From NCBI GenBank assembly GCA_949840345.1, contig CATKWX010000002.1, forward strand, positions 62,001 through 126,000: a stretch of DNA of 64,000 nt, written 5' to 3'. The translations under genes and the position numbers were made by a program. The notes beneath the pieces were generated by a model, which saw nothing but the letters and a program-made list of their open reading frames with translations, ran no database searches and was not told where the DNA came from. This document shows positions 62,978 to 64,000 of the stretch, piece by piece (position 1 is the first letter of the stretch; the number at the start of each line of letters is the position of its first letter). The stretch is from an uncultured Eubacteriales bacterium. Lineage in GTDB: Bacteria; Bacillota; Clostridia; TANB77; CAG-508.

Positions 62978-63890
62978 ATGGAAAGAGTATTAACATCGGA
63001 TGAAAGATTAAGAAGAGCAGAAGAAATGTATTATAGAAAAAAGGGAATAGACAGTAAGGATAACAACAAAAAAACAGACGCTCCAGTATCTAATAAAAAG
63101 TATTTATTAAAGAAAATGATAATACAAATAACAATTTGCTTTGTTGTATATTGTTCATACTATGTTGTAAAAAACTGCAATTTTATATTTTCAGAAGAGT
63201 TTATAAGCAAAACAAATGAAATATTATCATATGATATAAACCTTGGGGAAATATATTGTAAAGTTGCAAATTACATAAATAATTATTCATATTTTAATAA
63301 AAAGGAAGAAACACTAGAAAATGTGCAAGTAGAAGCTCCACAAGATGAAAATACAGAAAACATAGAGCAACCACAAGAAGATGAACCAGTTGGAGAAAAT
63401 AATACAGATACACTAGCTGTAGCTGAAGTAATTAAAGAAGAAACGAATGAAGAAGAAAATAAATTAACTCAAATGCAGTTAGATGCAAAAGATATAAAGG
63501 AAAACTATTCGTTGATAAATCCTCTCGTAGGGCAAATAACTTCAAGATTTGGTTCAAGAGCACAAACAGAAAAAGTTGTATCTCCATATCATGTTGGAAT
63601 AGATATTGCAGCTAATACTGGAACTAATATTGTTGCAAGTATGGAAGGTACAGTAGTAGCTTCTGAGGAATTAGGTGGATATGGAAAATGTATTCAGATA
63701 AAAAAGGATGATATTTTAACAATATATGGGCATTGTAGCAAATTGTGTGTAAATAAAGGTGATGTTATTGTTCAAGGTCAAAAGATTGCAGAAGTTGGAG
63801 AAACTCGGAAACGCAACAGGACCTCATTTGCATTTTGAAATTAGAAAAGCAAATAGATACGTTGATCCTAGTCTTATTTTAGGAATATGA
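62978..63890 (+). CDS. M23 (LytM) domain protein, SpoIIQ-like, with a +1 shift at CGG
   Basis: Residues 47-65 form one membrane helix (IIQITICFVVYCSYYVV). A Glu/Gln-rich linker (100-150) precedes the LytM domain (about 178 on): TSRFGSR, YHVGIDIAANTGTNI, YGHCSKL. The zero frame breaks at ACT-CGG-AAA. Skipping C63806 gives VGETG-NATGPHLHFEIRKANRYVDP, including the HLH zinc motif, to TGA 63890 (303 residues). The unshifted form lacks HxH. In the spore channel SpoIIQ often lacks full catalysis, but here HxxxD and HLH are both present after the shift. Confidence 0.87.
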
Positions 63891-64000
63891 CAAACGGGAG
63901 ATTAGCTGCGAAGTGGTTGCCGAGTGAATAGTTAAGAGTGAATAGTGAAGAATTATTGTAGTGGTCGGCGTCCCCGACGACCCGCAGACACCGCTGTACC
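63891..64000. repeat. Composite repeat at the window end
   Basis: GGGAGATTAGCTGCGAAG, GAGTGAATAGTTAAGAGTGA and a GTAGTGGTCGGCGTCCCCGA hairpin, then CAGACACCGCTGTACC. Same modules as 24869-24995. Confidence 0.7.

Noticed and set aside
11875-63890. The C-before-GGA breaks as ordinary sequencing or assembly errors
   Set aside because: All breaks insert the same base in the same tetranucleotide at conserved glycines. No breaks of another type were seen in these families. Homopolymer errors, the usual kind, are absent.
11875-63890. Simple reassignment of CGG to another amino acid (Trp or Gln), as in some other bacteria
   Set aside because: Reading CGG as any single residue leaves the downstream protein in the wrong frame. 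Only loss of one base restores homology.

Overview
The window is a chromosomal segment of a very AT-rich, endospore-forming Firmicute, most likely an uncultured member of the Clostridia. The evidence is sporulation genes (spoIVA end, ylbJ, a Spo0A-type regulator, ytaF, yyaC, a cwlD-like amidase, a SpoIIQ-like M23 protein), strong purine-rich ribosome binding sites, AGA as the usual Arg codon and GGA as the usual Gly codon. No rRNA, CRISPR array, prophage or complete insertion sequence was seen. There is one tRNA (Met, CAT).

Layout. 1-8200: end of spoIVA, small regulators, and a TetR-controlled MMPL exporter with its secreted partner. 8200-8490: a compact Fst/par-like type I toxin-antitoxin locus. 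8598-12892: pyrH-frr-uppS-cdsA-rseP, without dxr between cdsA and rseP. 12954-17922: feoA, dut, carD-like, dnaG, rpoD. 18000-25700: small proteins, tRNA-Met, M18 peptidase, a GltD-like flavoprotein, ylbJ and a nuclease. 25827-32111: a helicase with HA repeats, a second and apparently degenerate par-like locus, and mfd. 32311-42505: rRNA methylase, relBE, secA, two NUDIX genes, pheA, an aminotransferase, YgjV and a HAD phosphatase. 42577-46135: a vWA plus J-domain operon that looks acquired. 46411-54610: prfB (with the classical RF2 frameshift), cwlD-like, smc, and an ECF sigma/anti-sigma pair. 54682-63890: a mix of sporulation and acquired-looking genes, a Ca2+ P-type ATPase and deoD.

The main observation is a systematic +1 reading-frame break. 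In nine separate genes the conserved protein family continues only if one C is skipped at an in-frame CGG codon, so that CGGA is read as GGA (Gly). The genes are rseP, a relE/yafQ toxin, a TIGR03943-like protein, a Cof-type HAD phosphatase, the cwlD-like amidase, a spo0A-like regulator, ytaF (two sites), yyaC and an M23 protein. A tenth gene, ylbJ, needs two such skips (CGGG and CGGA), both inside repeats inserted in the gene. In a by-eye scan I found no CGG codon that must be read as Arg in any native-looking gene. The seven CGG codons that stay in frame all lie in five minus-strand genes with different codon use. Sequencing error is an unlikely explanation, because the extra base is always C, always before GG, and always at a conserved Gly or in a repeat. 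I infer that CGG has lost its Arg tRNA and that the ribosome, or a quadruplet-reading tRNA-Gly, moves +1 there. Six of the ten genes are sporulation-related, which raises the possibility of a developmental translation switch.

Other structure: dozens of copies of a 25-60 bp GC-rich palindromic repeat (GTAGGG...), several inserted inside genes (mfd, ylbJ, ytaF), and larger palindromes with a conserved core and copy-specific but self-complementary arms. All positions and counts were derived by reading; no alignment or search was run.
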